Source: CAZWLY01 sp964634465 (GTDB lineage: Bacteria; Desulfobacterota; Desulfarculia; G963662305). From it: a DNA stretch of 64,000 bases. Shown here piece after piece: positions 16,716 through 26,224 of this stretch. Position 1 is the first letter of the stretch. The number at the start of each line of letters is the position of its first letter. The DNA is taken from the NCBI GenBank assembly GCA_964634465.1, contig CAZWLY010000009.1, positions 62,001 to 126,000 on the forward strand. Reading direction: 5' to 3'. Below the pieces are notes generated by a model. That model worked only from the letters and a program-made list of their open reading frames with translations. It was not told the origin of the DNA and searched no databases. The position numbers were made by a program, and so were the translations under genes.

Positions 16716-18182
16716 ATGCCGGTAAGGATTTTAAAATACGCGGCGTTGTTCTCGGCGGTAGTCGCGCTCTCGGTGGGGCTGGGCGCGAGCGCCGCCCACG
16801 GCGGCGCAACCGGCGATTGGGTCGCCGCCGCGGCGACGGCGGCCAAACGAATCTCATTGAAGAGCATGACCGTGGAGGCGGGCCACTCCCGCCTGGTCGA
16901 TCTGCCGGCCGACATCAAGCGGGTCAGCGTGGGTAACGAAAAGGTGGCCGACGTGGTGGTCATCGGCCCGCGCCAGATCTACGTCAACGGTCGGGCGGTG
17001 GGTTCGACCAACATCAGCGTCTGGGACAAAGCGGAGCGACTGATGGGCGTCTTCAGGGTCCAGGTGATCAGAGACCTGACCCGGTTGAAGATGCAGCTCC
17101 ACCAGGTCATGCCCGACGAACCGATCGAGGTCCGGGAACTGGAGGGAGTGGTGGTTCTCTCCGGCCGGGTGTCCAGCCTGGCGGCCAAGAAGAAGGCCGA
17201 GGCCATCGCCGCCGCCTTCGCCCCCAAGAAGTTCGCCAGCGTGTTGGAGGTCGGCGGGGTGAAGCAGGTCATGATCGAGGTCCGCTTCGCCGAGGTCAGC
17301 CGCAAGGTGACCAAGCGGCTCAACTTCAACATCGGCCTTCTGACCAAGGACGGCAACTTCCTGTTCACCTTCATCAATCAGTTGGTCAAGCCGGACAAGA
17401 CGGCCATCGGGCTCGATTCCTTCTCCACCGAGCTTCAGTTCGCCAAGAACATGAACACGATGTTCGGCTACACCCTCGGCGGCACCCGCTACATGGGCTT
17501 TCTGGACGCCCTCAAGGAGAACGGCCTGGCCAAGATTCTGGCCGAGCCGAACCTGATCGCCACCAGCGGCCAGAAGGCCAACTTCCTGGCCGGCGGCGAG
17601 TATCCGGTGCCCGTGCCCAAGCGGGACACCATCGGCATCGAGTTCAAGAAGTTCGGCGTTCAGCTCACCTTCAAACCCGAGGTGCTGGACAACGGCAAGA
17701 TCAAACTGGAGGTCGAGCCCGAGGTCAGCGAGCTGGATTACACCACGGCGCTCTTGCTGGAGGGCTTCCAGGTGCCGGGCTTGACCACCCGCCGGGCCAA
17801 GACCCAACTGGAACTCAGTGACGGCCAGAGCTTCGCCATCGCCGGTCTGCTTCGCGACGATCTGACCCAGGTCGTCTCCAAAATTCCGTTCCTGGGCGAC
17901 ATCCCGGTTTTGGGGACGCTTTTCAGAAGCACCGACTACCAGACCAAGAAGACCGACCTGCTGATCGTTGTCACGCCCAGGATCGTCCGCCCCGGCGTCC
18001 ATGCCCCCGACCGGTTCCCCGGCGAGATGATTCAAGAGCCCAGCGAGTGGCGGCTGTTCCTCCTGGGCGAGATGGCGAAGCTGGGGCCTCGGAGCGCTCC
18101 CCGGCCGTCCGCCGCGCCCGCCGGTCTGCCCAAGTCTCTCAACGAGATGGAGGGAAGGTTCGGTCATGAGTGGATTGATTAA
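16716..18182 (+). CDS. cpaC: CpaC/RcpA secretin of the Tad pilus
   Basis: 488 aa. Signal peptide (about 1-27), BON/pilus-assembly domain (SVGNEKVADVVVIGPRQIYV near 70-90), then the bacterial type II/III secretin domain (GLAKILAEPNLIATSGQKA and GVQLTFKPEVL near 265-320; IPFLGDIPVLGTLF near 388-402). Forms the outer-membrane pore for the pilus, implying a diderm cell. Start at 16716 follows GGGGGGAAA; ATG 16701 is an alternative. The last 17 bases overlap tadG. Confidence 0.9.
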   Translation: MPVRILKYAALFSAVVALSVGLGASAAHGGATGDWVAAAATAAKRISLKSMTVEAGHSRLVDLPADIKRVSVGNEKVADVVVIGPRQIYVNGRAVGSTNISVWDKAERLMGVFRVQVIRDLTRLKMQLHQVMPDEPIEVRELEGVVVLSGRVSSLAAKKKAEAIAAAFAPKKFASVLEVGGVKQVMIEVRFAEVSRKVTKRLNFNIGLLTKDGNFLFTFINQLVKPDKTAIGLDSFSTELQFAKNMNTMFGYTLGGTRYMGFLDALKENGLAKILAEPNLIATSGQKANFLAGGEYPVPVPKRDTIGIEFKKFGVQLTFKPEVLDNGKIKLEVEPEVSELDYTTALLLEGFQVPGLTTRRAKTQLELSDGQSFAIAGLLRDDLTQVVSKIPFLGDIPVLGTLFRSTDYQTKKTDLLIVVTPRIVRPGVHAPDRFPGEMIQEPSEWRLFLLGEMAKLGPRSAPRPSAAPAGLPKSLNEMEGRFGHEWID

Positions 18183-19239
18183 AAAGATATCGCGCTTCCT
18201 CAAGGGCGAGAGGGGAACCTTGGCGCCCATCGCGGCCGTGGCCTTGACGGCGATGATCGGCCTGACCGGGTCGGCCGTCGATCTGGGCGTGATCTATACC
18301 GCCAAGACCGAGCTGCAGAACGCGGCCGACGCCGCCGCACTGGCCGCCGCCGCCCGACTGATCGCCTACGACGACAACGGCGACGCCGTGGCCACTCCGG
18401 ACGACGCCTGGGACGAGGCCGTCTACTACGTCGGGCGGAACAAGGTGGTCGGCGACGGCGATCCGCCGGGCGGCATACTCCTGGAGAGCGACTTCACCAT
18501 CGGTTACTGGGACAGCTCGATCAACGACTTCGATCCCGATCGCATCGGCCCCAGCTCCAACCCCGACGACCTGACCGCGGCCCGGGTGACGGTCCGGCGC
18601 GACACCGTGGCCAACTCGCCGGTGCCGACCTTCTTCTCCCGCATCTTCGGCATCGATCAGGTCAGCCTGTCGGCCACCTCGACTGCCCTGCTGGGATACG
18701 CCGGCGGGACCGAACCGGGCGGCGTCACCCTGCCCATCACGGTCAAGGCCAGCGCCGTCGCCGACGCCGACGGGCCTATCTGCGGCACCTCGCTGACCTT
18801 TCACAGCGAGCCCGACGAGAACGCCGAATGGACCTCGTTTTTCAGTTGGCCGCCCAGCAATCCCAAGATCAAGAAGTACGTCAACGGCACCTACGAGTCG
18901 CCCGAGTTGAACGTCGGCGACATCGTCTACACCACCAACGGCACCCTCAGCAACAACGTTTTCAACGACCTCTACACCCGCTTTCAGGCCGAAGGGACGG
19001 ACACCGACTCCGACGGCTACGCCGACTATTGGGAGGTCTTGCTGCCCGTGGTCGAGCCGACCTACTGCCCTCGAAGCAAAGAGGTGGTCGGATTCATGAC
19101 CATGGTCATCACCGACGTCAGGCCCGCCCCTCACAAGGACATCGTCGGCTACCTCAAGTGCGACAAGGTCCTGGTCGGCAGCGTTTCGGGCGGCGAAAAC
19201 TTCGGCACTCGGGCGACGCGGCCGACGGTGGTCCAATAG
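18166..19239 (+). CDS. tadG: TadG-like pilus-associated protein
   Basis: 357 aa. The N-terminus has the Tad-type motif (ERGTLAPIAAVALTAMIGLT, about 15-34), one membrane helix and the AADAAALAAA run common in TadG, then a large extracytoplasmic region with Asp/Asn-rich segments that could bind calcium (for example TDSDGYADY near 285). TadG homologues have a von Willebrand-type region; the metal-site motif is not clear here. Starts inside the end of cpaC. Confidence 0.8.
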   Translation: MSGLIKKISRFLKGERGTLAPIAAVALTAMIGLTGSAVDLGVIYTAKTELQNAADAAALAAAARLIAYDDNGDAVATPDDAWDEAVYYVGRNKVVGDGDPPGGILLESDFTIGYWDSSINDFDPDRIGPSSNPDDLTAARVTVRRDTVANSPVPTFFSRIFGIDQVSLSATSTALLGYAGGTEPGGVTLPITVKASAVADADGPICGTSLTFHSEPDENAEWTSFFSWPPSNPKIKKYVNGTYESPELNVGDIVYTTNGTLSNNVFNDLYTRFQAEGTDTDSDGYADYWEVLLPVVEPTYCPRSKEVVGFMTMVITDVRPAPHKDIVGYLKCDKVLVGSVSGGENFGTRATRPTVVQ

Positions 19240-19249
19240 GGGGGAGAAG

Positions 19250-20461
19250 ATGAGCCATTCCGAATCCCAGGTTTTGGGCTTTCACCTGAGCCGAGTCGGG
19301 GCGGAGCGCATCCGGGAGATGGTCAGCCTGTCTCCGGTCACCCGCCTGATCGGACTCGAATCCGTTCTCGAAGAGTTCGAGCGCAAGGCCATCCAACTCC
19401 AACCCGAGATACTCCTGGTCGAGTACGCCGCCGATCACGCCCGGCTGGTCGAAGTCCTGGGACGGCTCAAGGTGACCGCGCCCAAGTCGGCGGTGGTGGC
19501 CATGGCCGAGTCTTCCGATCCCAAGGACATTCTGGCCGCCATGCGTCTCGGGGTCAGGGAGTATCTGACCGTGGCCGAGGGCGGGCCGGATCGCCTGACC
19601 GCCGAGTTCAACGAGGCTGCGCTCAGGGTGCGTAAAGAGGCCCAGACCAGCGGTCATGTCCAGGGCGAGATGTGGACCGTGGTCGGGGCCAAGGGCGGCG
19701 TCGGCGCCAGCCACCTGGCCCTCAACCTCGGTTGGGCCCTCAGCCAGAATGTCGGCCGGCGGGTGGCCCTGGCCGATCTGGACCTGGCCGGAGGCGACGC
19801 GGCCTTTCTGTTGGACCTGGAGCCCAAGACCACCGTCCTCGACGCCGTTCGCAACTTCGACCGGTTGGACCCGATCCTCATGGACGCGCTGCTGATCGAC
19901 ATCGCGCCCGGCCTGCGCCTCCTGGCCGCGCCGTCCGATCCGGTGGCGGCCGAGGAGGTCGGCGAGGAACACGTGGAGCGGATGCTGGATCGGCTTCTGG
20001 CCGGATACGAGTTCCTGGTGGCCGACGTGCCCAGCCGGCTGGACGCCGCTTCGGTGGTCGCGCTGGAGAGGGCGGATCGGATAATCGTCGTCCTGGAGGC
20101 CTCTTTGCCCTGTCTCAAGGCCGCCCGTCGGTTGCTGTCCCTGTGTGATCGGTTGGGCCGTGACGACGGCCGGGTCCAGGTGGTGGTCAACCGGTTCGAT
20201 TCGAGGGGCGCCCTGGCCAAACGCGAGGTGGAGAGGGTCCTGGCGCGAAGCGTCCTGGCCTGGCTGCCCAACGATTACAAGGCGATCGTCAACGCCGGCA
20301 ACGCCGGCCGGCCGGTGCTCAAGGACAAACCCCGATCGGCCTGGTCCAAGGCGGTGGCCAAGCTGGTCAAGCGCCTCGTCGAAGCCCGCAAGGAAGAGGT
20401 CGAGATCGACGGCGCGGGACCGGTGTTCGGTTTCGGCCGGGCCGTCGGCCAGACGGCCTAG
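19250..20461 (+). CDS. tadZ: TadZ/CpaE localisation ATPase
   Basis: 403 aa. N-terminal atypical receiver-like domain (about 1-130) and a ParA/MinD-type ATPase domain. The P-loop region [16 protein letters not shown] (about 141-156) keeps the deviant GGVG but has Ala-Ser where MinD has Lys-Thr, a common degeneration in TadZ. Later motifs [16 protein letters not shown] and [11 protein letters not shown] fit the fold. Positions the Tad machine at the pole. RBS GGGGGGAGAAG. Confidence 0.88.
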   Translation: MSHSESQVLGFHLSRVGAERIREMVSLSPVTRLIGLESVLEEFERKAIQLQPEILLVEYAADHARLVEVLGRLKVTAPKSAVVAMAESSDPKDILAAMRLGVREYLTVAEGGPDRLTAEFNEAALRVRKEAQTSGHVQGEMWTVVGAKGGVGASHLALNLGWALSQNVGRRVALADLDLAGGDAAFLLDLEPKTTVLDAVRNFDRLDPILMDALLIDIAPGLRLLAAPSDPVAAEEVGEEHVERMLDRLLAGYEFLVADVPSRLDAASVVALERADRIIVVLEASLPCLKAARRLLSLCDRLGRDDGRVQVVVNRFDSRGALAKREVERVLARSVLAWLPNDYKAIVNAGNAGRPVLKDKPRSAWSKAVAKLVKRLVEARKEEVEIDGAGPVFGFGRAVGQTA

Positions 20462-20525
20462 CTTCAGATCCGGCCGGACGCGGCGCGGGGCCCGGAGGCC
20501 GGCCGGAGACCTTGGGAGGGAATCA

Positions 20526-21968
20526 ATGGGCTTGCGAGAACGATTCGGAGCGGTGGACGGCTCGTCCCGGTTGGGGCGAAGCGGCCCGCTGAGTCCGGGC
20601 CAGCCGAAAAAAAAGGCCAAGGCCGACGCCGAGGAGAACGCTCGGGAGCGGGCTTTCCAGGACCTCAAGGGCCGGGTTCACTACAAGGTCATCGACCAGA
20701 TGGACCTCTCGCTGTTGTCCCAGACCGACGAGGAGGTGGCCGAGCAGGAGCTGGAGGCGGCCATTCGCCTGGTCCTGGGCAACGAGCCCGATCACTTGAC
20801 CGTGGCCGAGAAGGACCAGTTGGTCCGCGAGATCAAAAACGAGGTCCTGGGGCTGGGCCCGCTGGAGCCGTTGCTGGCCGATCCCACGGTCAGCGACATC
20901 CTGGTCAACGGCTACAAGGACGTCTACGTCGAGCGCAAGGGGCGGCTGGAAAAGGTTCCGGTCCGCTTTCGCGACGACGCCCATCTGCTCAAGATAATCG
21001 ACAAGATCGCCACCGCCGTCGGCCGGCGCATCGACGAGTCCTCGCCCATGGTCGACGCCCGCCTGGCCGACGGCAGCCGGGTCAACGCCATCATCCCGCC
21101 CCTGGCCATCGACGGCCCGTCGCTGTCGATCCGCAAGTTCTCCGTCGATCCGCTCACCGTCGAGGACCTGATCCGTTTCGGGACGATCACTCCCCAGGCG
21201 GCACAGGTGATGGAGGCGGTGGTCAGGGCCAGGCTGAACGTGTTGATCTCCGGCGGCACCGGCACCGGCAAGACGACGATGCTCAACGTCATGTCGTCGT
21301 TCATCCCGGAACACGAGCGCATCGTGACCATCGAGGACTCGGCCGAGCTGCAGCTCCAGCAGGAGCACGTCGTCAGGCTGGAGACCAGGCCGGCCAACAT
21401 GGAGGGGCACGGCGAGGTCACCCTGCGCGATCTGGTCAAGAACAGCCTCCGGATGAGACCCGATCGGATCGTGGTCGGCGAGGTTCGCGGCGGCGAGGCC
21501 TTGGACATGATGCAGGCCATGAACACCGGCCACGACGGCTCGTTGACCACCATCCACGCCAACACGCCCCGGGACGCCCTGTCCCGGCTGGAGACGATGA
21601 TGAGCATGGCCGGGCTGGAGATTCCGGACAAGGCCATCCGGCGGCAGGTGGCCAGCGGCATCCATGTCATTATCCAACTCGCCCGCCTCTCCGACGGCTC
21701 CCGGCGGCTGGTCAGCTTCCAGGAGGTGACCGGGATGGAGGGTGAGGTGGTGACCATGCAGGAGATATTCCGCTTCACCCAGACCGGCGTCGATGAGTGG
21801 GGCCGGGCCCAGGGCTACTTCGGGCCGACCGGCATCCGCCCGGCCTTCAGCGACAAGCTTCTGGCTCAGGGTCTGGAACTGAGCGACGACATCTTCCAGG
21901 TCAAGGATGGTCCCGGCGGCCAGTCGTCGATCAACCGGATCCGGCGCAGGGCGATGGAGGCGGCGTGA
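20526..21968 (+). CDS. tadA: TadA/CpaF secretion ATPase
   Basis: 480 aa, type II/IV secretion ATPase driving pilus assembly. After a charged N-terminus comes the domain with [20 protein letters not shown] (about 112-131); Walker A GGTGTGKT at about 243-250, Asp box [12 protein letters not shown], Walker [19 protein letters not shown] (near 310-327) and His box [14 protein letters not shown]. Start at 20526 after GGGAGGGAATCA; the frame is open further upstream but overlaps tadZ. Its TGA overlaps the tadB ATG by one base. Confidence 0.93.
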   Translation: MGLRERFGAVDGSSRLGRSGPLSPGQPKKKAKADAEENARERAFQDLKGRVHYKVIDQMDLSLLSQTDEEVAEQELEAAIRLVLGNEPDHLTVAEKDQLVREIKNEVLGLGPLEPLLADPTVSDILVNGYKDVYVERKGRLEKVPVRFRDDAHLLKIIDKIATAVGRRIDESSPMVDARLADGSRVNAIIPPLAIDGPSLSIRKFSVDPLTVEDLIRFGTITPQAAQVMEAVVRARLNVLISGGTGTGKTTMLNVMSSFIPEHERIVTIEDSAELQLQQEHVVRLETRPANMEGHGEVTLRDLVKNSLRMRPDRIVVGEVRGGEALDMMQAMNTGHDGSLTTIHANTPRDALSRLETMMSMAGLEIPDKAIRRQVASGIHVIIQLARLSDGSRRLVSFQEVTGMEGEVVTMQEIFRFTQTGVDEWGRAQGYFGPTGIRPAFSDKLLAQGLELSDDIFQVKDGPGGQSSINRIRRRAMEAA

Positions 21969-22933
21969 TGGGCTGGACGGTGCCGATCCTGGTGTTCGCC
22001 AGCCTGACCCTCTTCGGCCTGGCCGTCAGGGGCTGGGTTTTCGCCGAGGCCGATCGCCGCCGGGCCGCCGTGAAGAGGCGGCTCAAGGACGTCGGCCTCG
22101 ATCTGGCCGCCGCCGAGCCGCGCCTGAGCTTGTTGAAGGATCAATCGCTGTCCTCCATTCCGACCCTGGACCGGCTGCTCAGGAACCTGCCCCGGCTGTC
22201 CGATCTCAAACGCTTGATCGCCCAGTCGGCCGCGCCGCTCAACGTCGGCGCGGTGATCATGATCATGGGCTTGTTGGGGCTGGCGGCGATTTCGCTGGGC
22301 CTGTTTCACGATCGCTTTGTGCTGGGCCTGGTCTTGGCCCCGGCGGCGGCGATGCTGCCGGTGATCTGGCTCAAGCAACGGCGCAAGAGGCGGCTGGCCG
22401 CCTTTGAGCAACAATTTCCCGAGGCGGTGGGCATGATGGCCCGGGCGATCAGGGCCGGTCACTCCATGGCCTCGGCCATGGGCATGGTCGGCGAGGAGAT
22501 GGACGACCCGGTGGCCGGCGAGTTCGCCAAGGTGGTCGAGGACTATTCCTTTGGCAAGTCGATGGACGACGCCCTGGCCGATCTGGTGGAGCGGGTCGGT
22601 TTGCAGGACGTCAAGTTCTTCGTCACCGCGGTCATGCTCCAGCGGGAGACCGGCGGTAACCTGGCCGAGATCCTGGACAACATGGGCCGGATCATAAGGG
22701 AGCGTTTCAAGTTGATTCGCCAGGTCAGGACGCTCTCGGCCGAGGGGCGGCTGTCCGGGGTGATCCTGTCGCTGATGACGCCGGGGTTGATGGCGCTGAT
22801 GTGGTTCTTGTCGCCGGATTACATCGACACTCTCATCTCCACCCCGGCCGGCCGGGTGCTCTTGGCCGCCGGGGCCGGCTGCCAGTTGCTGGGCATGATC
22901 ACCATCAAGAAGCTGGTCACGCTCAAGGTCTAG
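21968..22933 (+). CDS. tadB: TadB inner-membrane platform protein
   Basis: 321 aa. Short N-terminal membrane helix, two central helices (about 92-135), the T2SSF domain (FPEAVGMMARAIRAGHSMA, about 150-168, then ETGGNLAEILDNM) and two C-terminal helices. Platform on which TadA acts. Start at ATG 21968 overlapping the tadA stop. Confidence 0.9.
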   Translation: MGWTVPILVFASLTLFGLAVRGWVFAEADRRRAAVKRRLKDVGLDLAAAEPRLSLLKDQSLSSIPTLDRLLRNLPRLSDLKRLIAQSAAPLNVGAVIMIMGLLGLAAISLGLFHDRFVLGLVLAPAAAMLPVIWLKQRRKRRLAAFEQQFPEAVGMMARAIRAGHSMASAMGMVGEEMDDPVAGEFAKVVEDYSFGKSMDDALADLVERVGLQDVKFFVTAVMLQRETGGNLAEILDNMGRIIRERFKLIRQVRTLSAEGRLSGVILSLMTPGLMALMWFLSPDYIDTLISTPAGRVLLAAGAGCQLLGMITIKKLVTLKV

Positions 22934-22948
22934 GCCGAGGGGGAAACG

Positions 22949-23887
22949 ATGACGATGAGCCCGCAGACGATCCAGATCATCTTGAGTGTCTCCCTGGGCC
23001 TGTCGGTGCTGCTTCTGGGCCTGGCCGGGGCGGGGCTCATCCGCCAGCGCGATCCGGCCCGCCGGCGCCTGGAAAGTCTGGTCGGCGGCGCTCGGCCCGG
23101 CGCCGGCGCCGAGCGCTCGGTCGGTCTGGGCCACCTGTTGGGGAGCATGTTCGCCCGGCTGGCCAAACTGGCCCGATCGTCCGAGGATCGACAGGAGACC
23201 AAGCTCCGGAAAGTGCTCGTCGCGGCCGGTTTCCGCTCGCCTCAGGCGGTCAACGTCTTCTTGGGCCTCAAAGTCGCCTGCGCCGGGGCGGGGCCGCTGG
23301 TGCTGTCGCTGACCCCGCTGGCCGATCGCTTCGAGGGGCCGATGTGGCTGGGCATGCTGCTGGGTGCGGCCGGGATCGGGTTGATCCTGCCCAGCCGGAT
23401 CCTGGACGAGATCGGCCGGAGGCGGCGGGAGAGGATCGCCAAGGAGCTGCCCGACGTTCTCGACCTGCTGGTCATCTCGGTCGAGGCCGGTCTGGGCCTG
23501 GACGCGGCCGTCCAGCGGGTGGCCAAGGAGCTTCACTACTCCAGCCCCATTCTGGCCGAGGAGTTGACCCTGATGGGCCTGGAGCTTCGGGCCGGCATCC
23601 CCAGGGAGAAGGCCCTCAGGAATCTGGCCGAGCGGTGCGACGTCGAGGAGGTCAGCGGACTGGTGAGCATGCTCAACCAGGCCGACCGGTTCGGGGTGAG
23701 CATCGGCCGGTCGATCAGAATCCAATCGGATACGGTCAGGACCACGCGCCGGCAGAAGCTGGAGGAGAAGGCGGCCAAGATTCCGCTCAAGTTGCTCTTC
23801 CCGGTGCTGTTCATGATTTTTCCGGCGATCATCATCGTCATCTCCGGCCCGGCTCTGTTGCGGGTCATGGAGAGCATCATGGAGTAG
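22949..23887 (+). CDS. tadC: TadC inner-membrane platform protein
   Basis: 312 aa paralogue of TadB. N-terminal helix, paired central helices (about 100-150), T2SSF domain with ELPDVLDLLVISVEAGLGLD (about 166-185) and AAKIPLKLLFPVLFMIFPA near the end. Forms the platform with TadB. RBS GAGGGGGAAACG 15 bases after tadB. Confidence 0.9.
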   Translation: MTMSPQTIQIILSVSLGLSVLLLGLAGAGLIRQRDPARRRLESLVGGARPGAGAERSVGLGHLLGSMFARLAKLARSSEDRQETKLRKVLVAAGFRSPQAVNVFLGLKVACAGAGPLVLSLTPLADRFEGPMWLGMLLGAAGIGLILPSRILDEIGRRRRERIAKELPDVLDLLVISVEAGLGLDAAVQRVAKELHYSSPILAEELTLMGLELRAGIPREKALRNLAERCDVEEVSGLVSMLNQADRFGVSIGRSIRIQSDTVRTTRRQKLEEKAAKIPLKLLFPVLFMIFPAIIIVISGPALLRVMESIME

Positions 23888-23897
23888 GGGGCGGGTT

Positions 23898-24830
23898 ATG
23901 AAAAGGACGGGCAAATTTGCGGCGCTTGCGGCGCTGGTCGCGGTCTTCGCCCTGAGCGGCTGCACCGCCAAGACGGCCAAGGTTCGCGGACTCAACCAGC
24001 ACGAGGCCGATAGGATTCTGGCTCTCCAGGCGGCCAAACGCGGTCGCCCGGACCAGACGGCCAAGCCGGCCGACCCGGTCGAACTGGAGGCCCAAGGCGA
24101 TCAACTGGCTCTCCAGGGCGAGTGGCTGGCGGCCGCCTTCCAGTACAACCGGGCCCTGGTTCTGGCCGCCGACGACAGCCGACTGCGCCTCAAGGGCAAG
24201 ATGGCGGTGCTGTATTTGAAGTTGCGGCAGTGGCCCCAGGCCGAGAACCTGTTCGGCCAGGTGGTCAAGACCGACGGCCAGAACGCCGAGGCCTGGCAGG
24301 GCCTGGGGCTGTCTTTGCTGGCTCAGGGCAAGCTGGAACGGGCCCGGGAAGCTTTGGCCAAGGCGGTGGAGCTGGACCCGAAACGGTGGAAGGCGCTAAA
24401 CGGGCTGGGCATGATCTACAACTACCGCCGCCTGCCGGAAAAAGCCGTGGTGGCCTTTGAAAAGGCGGTCGAAATCGAGCCCCGGCTGGCTGCGCTGCAC
24501 AACAACCTCGGTCTGGCCCTGATGCTGGCCGGCCGGCTCGACGAGGCCGAGCGGGCCTATCGCCGGGCCCTGGAACTGGAGCCGGAAAACCGGCTGGCGG
24601 CCAACAACTTGGGATTGCTCCTGGCCCGTCAGGCCAGGGAGAAAGAGGCACTGATGGCCTTCGAACGCGGCGTCGGCCGCGCCCAGGCCTACAACAACCT
24701 GGGCGTGTTGATGGCCTGGGAGGGCCGAACCGAGGCCGCGGCCAAGCAGTTCCGCCAGGCGGTCAGAGCCATGCCCAGGTATTATCCCCTGGCCCAGCGC
24801 CACCTGGAGGCCGTGGACAAGGGCGACTAG
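23898..24830 (+). CDS. tadD: TadD-like TPR lipoprotein
   Basis: 310 aa. Lipobox LSGC with Cys22 after a classic signal peptide; then tandem TPRs from about residue 60 (AEAWQGLGLSLLAQGKLERA, KALNGLGMIYNYRRLPEKA, AALHNNLGLALMLAGRLDEA). Outer-membrane pilotin-like partner for the secretin. Last gene of the operon and followed by a strong terminator. Confidence 0.88.
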   Translation: MKRTGKFAALAALVAVFALSGCTAKTAKVRGLNQHEADRILALQAAKRGRPDQTAKPADPVELEAQGDQLALQGEWLAAAFQYNRALVLAADDSRLRLKGKMAVLYLKLRQWPQAENLFGQVVKTDGQNAEAWQGLGLSLLAQGKLERAREALAKAVELDPKRWKALNGLGMIYNYRRLPEKAVVAFEKAVEIEPRLAALHNNLGLALMLAGRLDEAERAYRRALELEPENRLAANNLGLLLARQAREKEALMAFERGVGRAQAYNNLGVLMAWEGRTEAAAKQFRQAVRAMPRYYPLAQRHLEAVDKGD

Positions 24831-24919
24831 CCGGCGTCGCCGCCGATGACGCCCTTCCCGGCCGAATCGTAAAGCCCCCCAAGGGATGCCCGGGAGCCCC
24901 TCAACACCGTCCCGGGCGC

Positions 24920-24963
24920 GGCCGGGGCCGCTAGCGCCCGAAGCGGCCCCGGCCTTCTTTTTG
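24920..24963 (+). terminator. Intrinsic terminator of the tad operon
   Basis: A perfect 13-bp stem, GGCCGGGGCCGCT (24920-24932) with AGCGGCCCCGGCC (24942-24954), then TTCTTTTTG. The stem includes the stop and final codons of the convergent sterol-desaturase gene. Confidence 0.85.
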
Positions 24964-25800
24964 CCTGAAGTTCTCCTTGGACGCCGTGGCCGCGGCGAAG
25001 CGGCGGGCCTCGGGCATGAACGGCAGGGCCAGCAGCCAGGTCAGGCGGTCGAACTTGGATTCCCTGAACCGGCTGAGCCCGATCATCATCCCCTGGTGGC
25101 CGTCCTGGGGCTGGGCCCGGTAACTGCCGAACAGGCGGTCCCACCAGGCCAGGTTGAAGCCGTAGTTGCTCTTGTTCTCCATTATCTGGACCGAGTGGTG
25201 GACGCGGTGCATGTCCGGGGTGACCACAACGAGTCGCAGCCGGCGATCCAGGCCCGGGGGCAGTCTCAGGTTGGCGTGGTTGAACATGGCGGTGGCGTTC
25301 AATATGACCTCGAAGGCGATCACCGCGCCCACGCTGGGTCCGATGAGGATCACCGCGCCCAATTTGATCAGGACCGAGATGACGATCTCCAGCGGGTGGA
25401 AGCGCACCCCGGTGGTCAGATCGACGTCCAGATCGACGTGGTGGGACATGTGGAGTTGCCAGAGGAAGGGGATGACGTGGAAGGCGACGTGCTGCCAGTA
25501 GATGACCAGGTCCAACAGGATCACGGCCAGGACGATCTCGAGCCAGGCCGGCGCTTCGATCAGGTTGAACAGACCGACGCCGTGAGCCTGGGCCCAGGCG
25601 GCCAGGCCGACCGGCAGGACGAAGTTGGCGAACAGGAGGCGGACGATCAGGTTGTTGACGGCGACCACGCCCAGATTGGCCAGCCACCGGTCGGGGCGGG
25701 GTTGGGTCAACTCCCGCCGGGGCCAGAGTCGCTCGGCGACGGCGAAGACGATCAAGACGGCGATGAAGACGCCGATTCGAAGGGCGATCTCTTTCGACAT
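24931..25800 (-). CDS. Sterol desaturase / fatty acid hydroxylase family protein
   Basis: 289 aa membrane protein with about four hydrophobic segments and the family's His clusters that bind a di-iron centre: HVAFH (about 108), HMSHH (about 118), FNHANL (about 172) and DMHRVHHS (about 198). Family members use O2 to hydroxylate or desaturate lipids, surprising in an anaerobe, although alkylglycerol monooxygenase-like members are widespread. ATG 25800 has a GAGGAGATTCC ribosome site. Its 3' end is shared with the tad terminator stem. Substrate unknown. Confidence 0.85.
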   Translation of the reverse strand: MSKEIALRIGVFIAVLIVFAVAERLWPRRELTQPRPDRWLANLGVVAVNNLIVRLLFANFVLPVGLAAWAQAHGVGLFNLIEAPAWLEIVLAVILLDLVIYWQHVAFHVIPFLWQLHMSHHVDLDVDLTTGVRFHPLEIVISVLIKLGAVILIGPSVGAVIAFEVILNATAMFNHANLRLPPGLDRRLRLVVVTPDMHRVHHSVQIMENKSNYGFNLAWWDRLFGSYRAQPQDGHQGMMIGLSRFRESKFDRLTWLLALPFMPEARRFAAATASKENFRQKEGRGRFGR

Positions 25801-26117
25801 GGAATCTCCTCGGTCCGGAAACCGCGATCGGCTTTTCGGCTCCGGCCGGGGAACCGACGCCGGGCCCGGCTAGATTTTACACCACCCTCGGGCCGAATCC
25901 ATCCCGGCGCGGGCCGGACGGCGTCTCGAAGACGACCTCGGAGATCGACCGCTCGGACCGGTCTTTCGCCGGAGACGCTATCCCGGTCTGGATCGAGGTG
26001 GGTCCGACCGCCCGGTTTCATGCCGGCCGGAGAACAGACAACCGGCTTGTTTCATGGGGAATTCTCTCTCGTTTGGGCGAGGGCGGCCGGGGCGGATCGA
26101 TTCCCGGCCGGTTCGGC
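25801..26117. other. Intergenic, divergent desaturase / gdhA
   Basis: No gene recognised. The gdhA promoter begins at 26118. Confidence 0.5.
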
Positions 26118-26146
26118 TTGACCTCCACCGATCCAAACGATACAGT
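26118..26146 (+). promoter_or_regulatory. Sigma-70 promoter of gdhA
   Basis: TTGACC (26118-26123), 17 bases, TACAGT (26141-26146). Predicted start about 26153. Confidence 0.65.
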
Positions 26147-26154
26147 GCCCTAAA

Positions 26155-26175
26155 AAGTCGCCCTGACGGCGACTT
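26155..26175 (+). promoter_or_regulatory. Hairpin at the 5' end of the gdhA mRNA
   Basis: AAGTCGCC (26155-26162), loop CTGAC, GGCGACTT (26168-26175). It would form the very 5' end of the transcript, or be an operator just downstream of the start site. Confidence 0.5.
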
Positions 26176-26224
26176 AAAAGTGTGGTTAATGGTTCAAGGG
26201 TGTGAAGTTTAAGGAGGCTTTCAA

